A DNA stretch of 7,000 nucleotides from Planctomycetota bacterium (lineage in GTDB: Bacteria; Planctomycetota; UBA1135; UBA2386): the NCBI GenBank assembly GCA_016793305.1, contig JAEUHU010000088.1, forward strand, positions 1-7,000, written 5' to 3'. Position 1 is the stretch's first letter; each line of letters begins with the position of its first letter. The notes beneath the pieces are model-generated. The model was not told the DNA's origin and did not search any database. It saw nothing but the letters and a program-made list of their open reading frames with translations. Below, in pieces: positions 6,302 through 7,000 of this stretch. The position numbers and the translations under genes are program-made.

Positions 6302-7000
6302 TCACTTCGGCTCGACCAGCAGGTAGCCGGCCATCTCCAGGTGCAGCGCGCTGCAGAACTCCGTGCAGTAGAACGGATACACGCCGGCCTTGTCGGCGAC
6401 GAACGTGATGTTGCAGTGCTTGCCCGGCTCGAGGCTGACGTTGATGTTCTGCCCGCCGATCGCGAGCCCGTGCGTCGCGTCGTGCGCCTGCTCGACGTTG
6501 GTGACGTGCAGGTGCACGGTGTCCCCCTGCTTCACGCGGACGATGTCCGGCGAGAAGTGGCTGCGCACCGCGGTCATGTAGACGTGCACGCCGTCCGACT
6601 TGCGCTCGATGCGCTCCTTGCCGGCGACGGTCGCGTTCGGGTCGACGGCGTCGGTCAGCGGGTTGGTGCCGATCGGCTTGTAGACGTCGATCGGCTTCAG
6701 CTTGCCGGCCTTGATCATCTGCGCGTTGTGCGGCTCGCCGAGCGGCAACGGCATGTCGTAGAGCAGCTGCATCTTCGGCCCGCCGATGTCGATCAGCTGG
6801 AAGTTCTGCGGCAGCAGCGGACCGACCGGCGCGAAGCGGTCGAGCGCCCACTTGTTCATCGCGATCAGGTACTTGCCGTCCGGACTGACGGTGTCACCCT
6901 CGGCCGCGACCAGGTGGCCGATGTTGAAGTGCGTGTCGATCTTCTCGACGACCTTCAGTTCGGCGAGCGACCACTTCGCGACCACCGTCTCGATGAACAC
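6302..7000 (-). CDS. nosZ: Nitrous oxide reductase NosZ, C-terminal third (5' part beyond right edge)
   Basis: The 232 visible residues are the C-terminal part of NosZ (about 600-650 residues), the periplasmic copper enzyme that reduces N2O to N2. The first visible codon is GTG and encodes an internal valine (VFIETVVAKWSL), not a start. Residues 1-100 hold the end of the beta-propeller, with GHLV (His29) and GEPHNAQ (His91) as likely CuZ ligands. Residues about 145-232 are the cupredoxin domain with the CuA site: His177 in DATHGL, then Cys212, Cys216, His220 and Met223 in the loop CTEFCSALHLEM. Glu214 occupies the place where classical NosZ has Trp, whose backbone oxygen binds copper. This CTEFC/LHLEM form is the one I associate with clade II (atypical) NosZ; the signal peptide, which would settle Tat versus Sec export, is outside the window. 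It is the first visible gene of the tightly packed nosZDFLY run. Confidence 0.97.
   Translation of the reverse strand: MFIETVVAKWSLAELKVVEKIDTHFNIGHLVAAEGDTVSPDGKYLIAMNKWALDRFAPVGPLLPQNFQLIDIGGPKMQLLYDMPLPLGEPHNAQMIKAGKLKPIDVYKPIGTNPLTDAVDPNATVAGKERIERKSDGVHVYMTAVRSHFSPDIVRVKQGDTVHLHVTNVEQAHDATHGLAIGGQNINVSLEPGKHCNITFVADKAGVYPFYCTEFCSALHLEMAGYLLVEPK

Noticed and set aside
4776..6326. Plus-strand open frame of 516 codons opposite nosD
   Set aside because: His/Val/Ala-rich shadow of the beta-helix codons; NosD on the other strand is unmistakable.
4992..6851. Longer nosD frame starting inside nosZ
   Set aside because: The extra N-terminal part is the out-of-frame reading of nosZ; the signal peptide begins at ATG 6296.
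1..7000. CRISPR array, insertion sequence, tRNA or other RNA gene
   Set aside because: No regularly spaced repeats, transposase motifs, terminal inverted repeats or cloverleaf-like sequences were seen; nearly all of the window is coding.

Overview
The window is very GC-rich and codes almost entirely on the minus strand. It holds the downstream part of a nitrous oxide reductase (nos) gene cluster. Reading in the direction of transcription, from the right edge leftwards, it contains: the C-terminal third of NosZ (CuA domain and end of the beta-propeller); NosD, the periplasmic right-handed beta-helix protein; NosF, the ABC ATPase; a NosL-type copper chaperone; NosY, the ABC permease; a 221-residue polytopic membrane protein; a secreted protein with two thioredoxin-like domains (TlpA/ResA type); and, after a 129-bp gap, the start of an unrecognised lipoprotein that runs to the left edge.

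The first six genes are very tightly packed. nosZ-nosD are 5 nt apart, nosD-nosF overlap by 11 nt, nosF-nosL and nosL-nosY overlap by 4 nt each (ATGA), and nosY and the membrane gene are 18 nt apart. Most internal starts have a clear GGAG-type ribosome binding site. This is almost certainly one operon. The tlpA-like gene follows after 79 bp and may belong to it.

The proteins fit one job. NosZ is the periplasmic copper enzyme that reduces N2O to N2. NosL carries Cu(I). NosD, NosF and NosY form the ATP-driven machine that matures the CuZ site. The thioredoxin-like protein could keep the CuA or chaperone cysteines reduced (inference). The CuA loop reads CTEFC rather than the CSWFC of classical denitrifiers, and the cluster has an extra conserved-looking membrane protein. 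Both point to an atypical (clade II) NosZ system.

The host looks like a high-GC Gram-negative-type bacterium: it has lipoprotein signals, a periplasmic TlpA, and a signal peptide ending LFAQ. Planctomycetota, Acidobacteriota, Gemmatimonadota or Myxococcota would all fit, and the window alone does not decide. The parts most worth a second look are the 221-residue membrane protein with a His/Met-rich extracytoplasmic loop, the position of nosL between nosF and nosY, the TM-anchored NosL, and the double-thioredoxin protein with one inactive domain. Long open frames on the plus strand and in other minus frames are shadows of GC-rich coding sequence.
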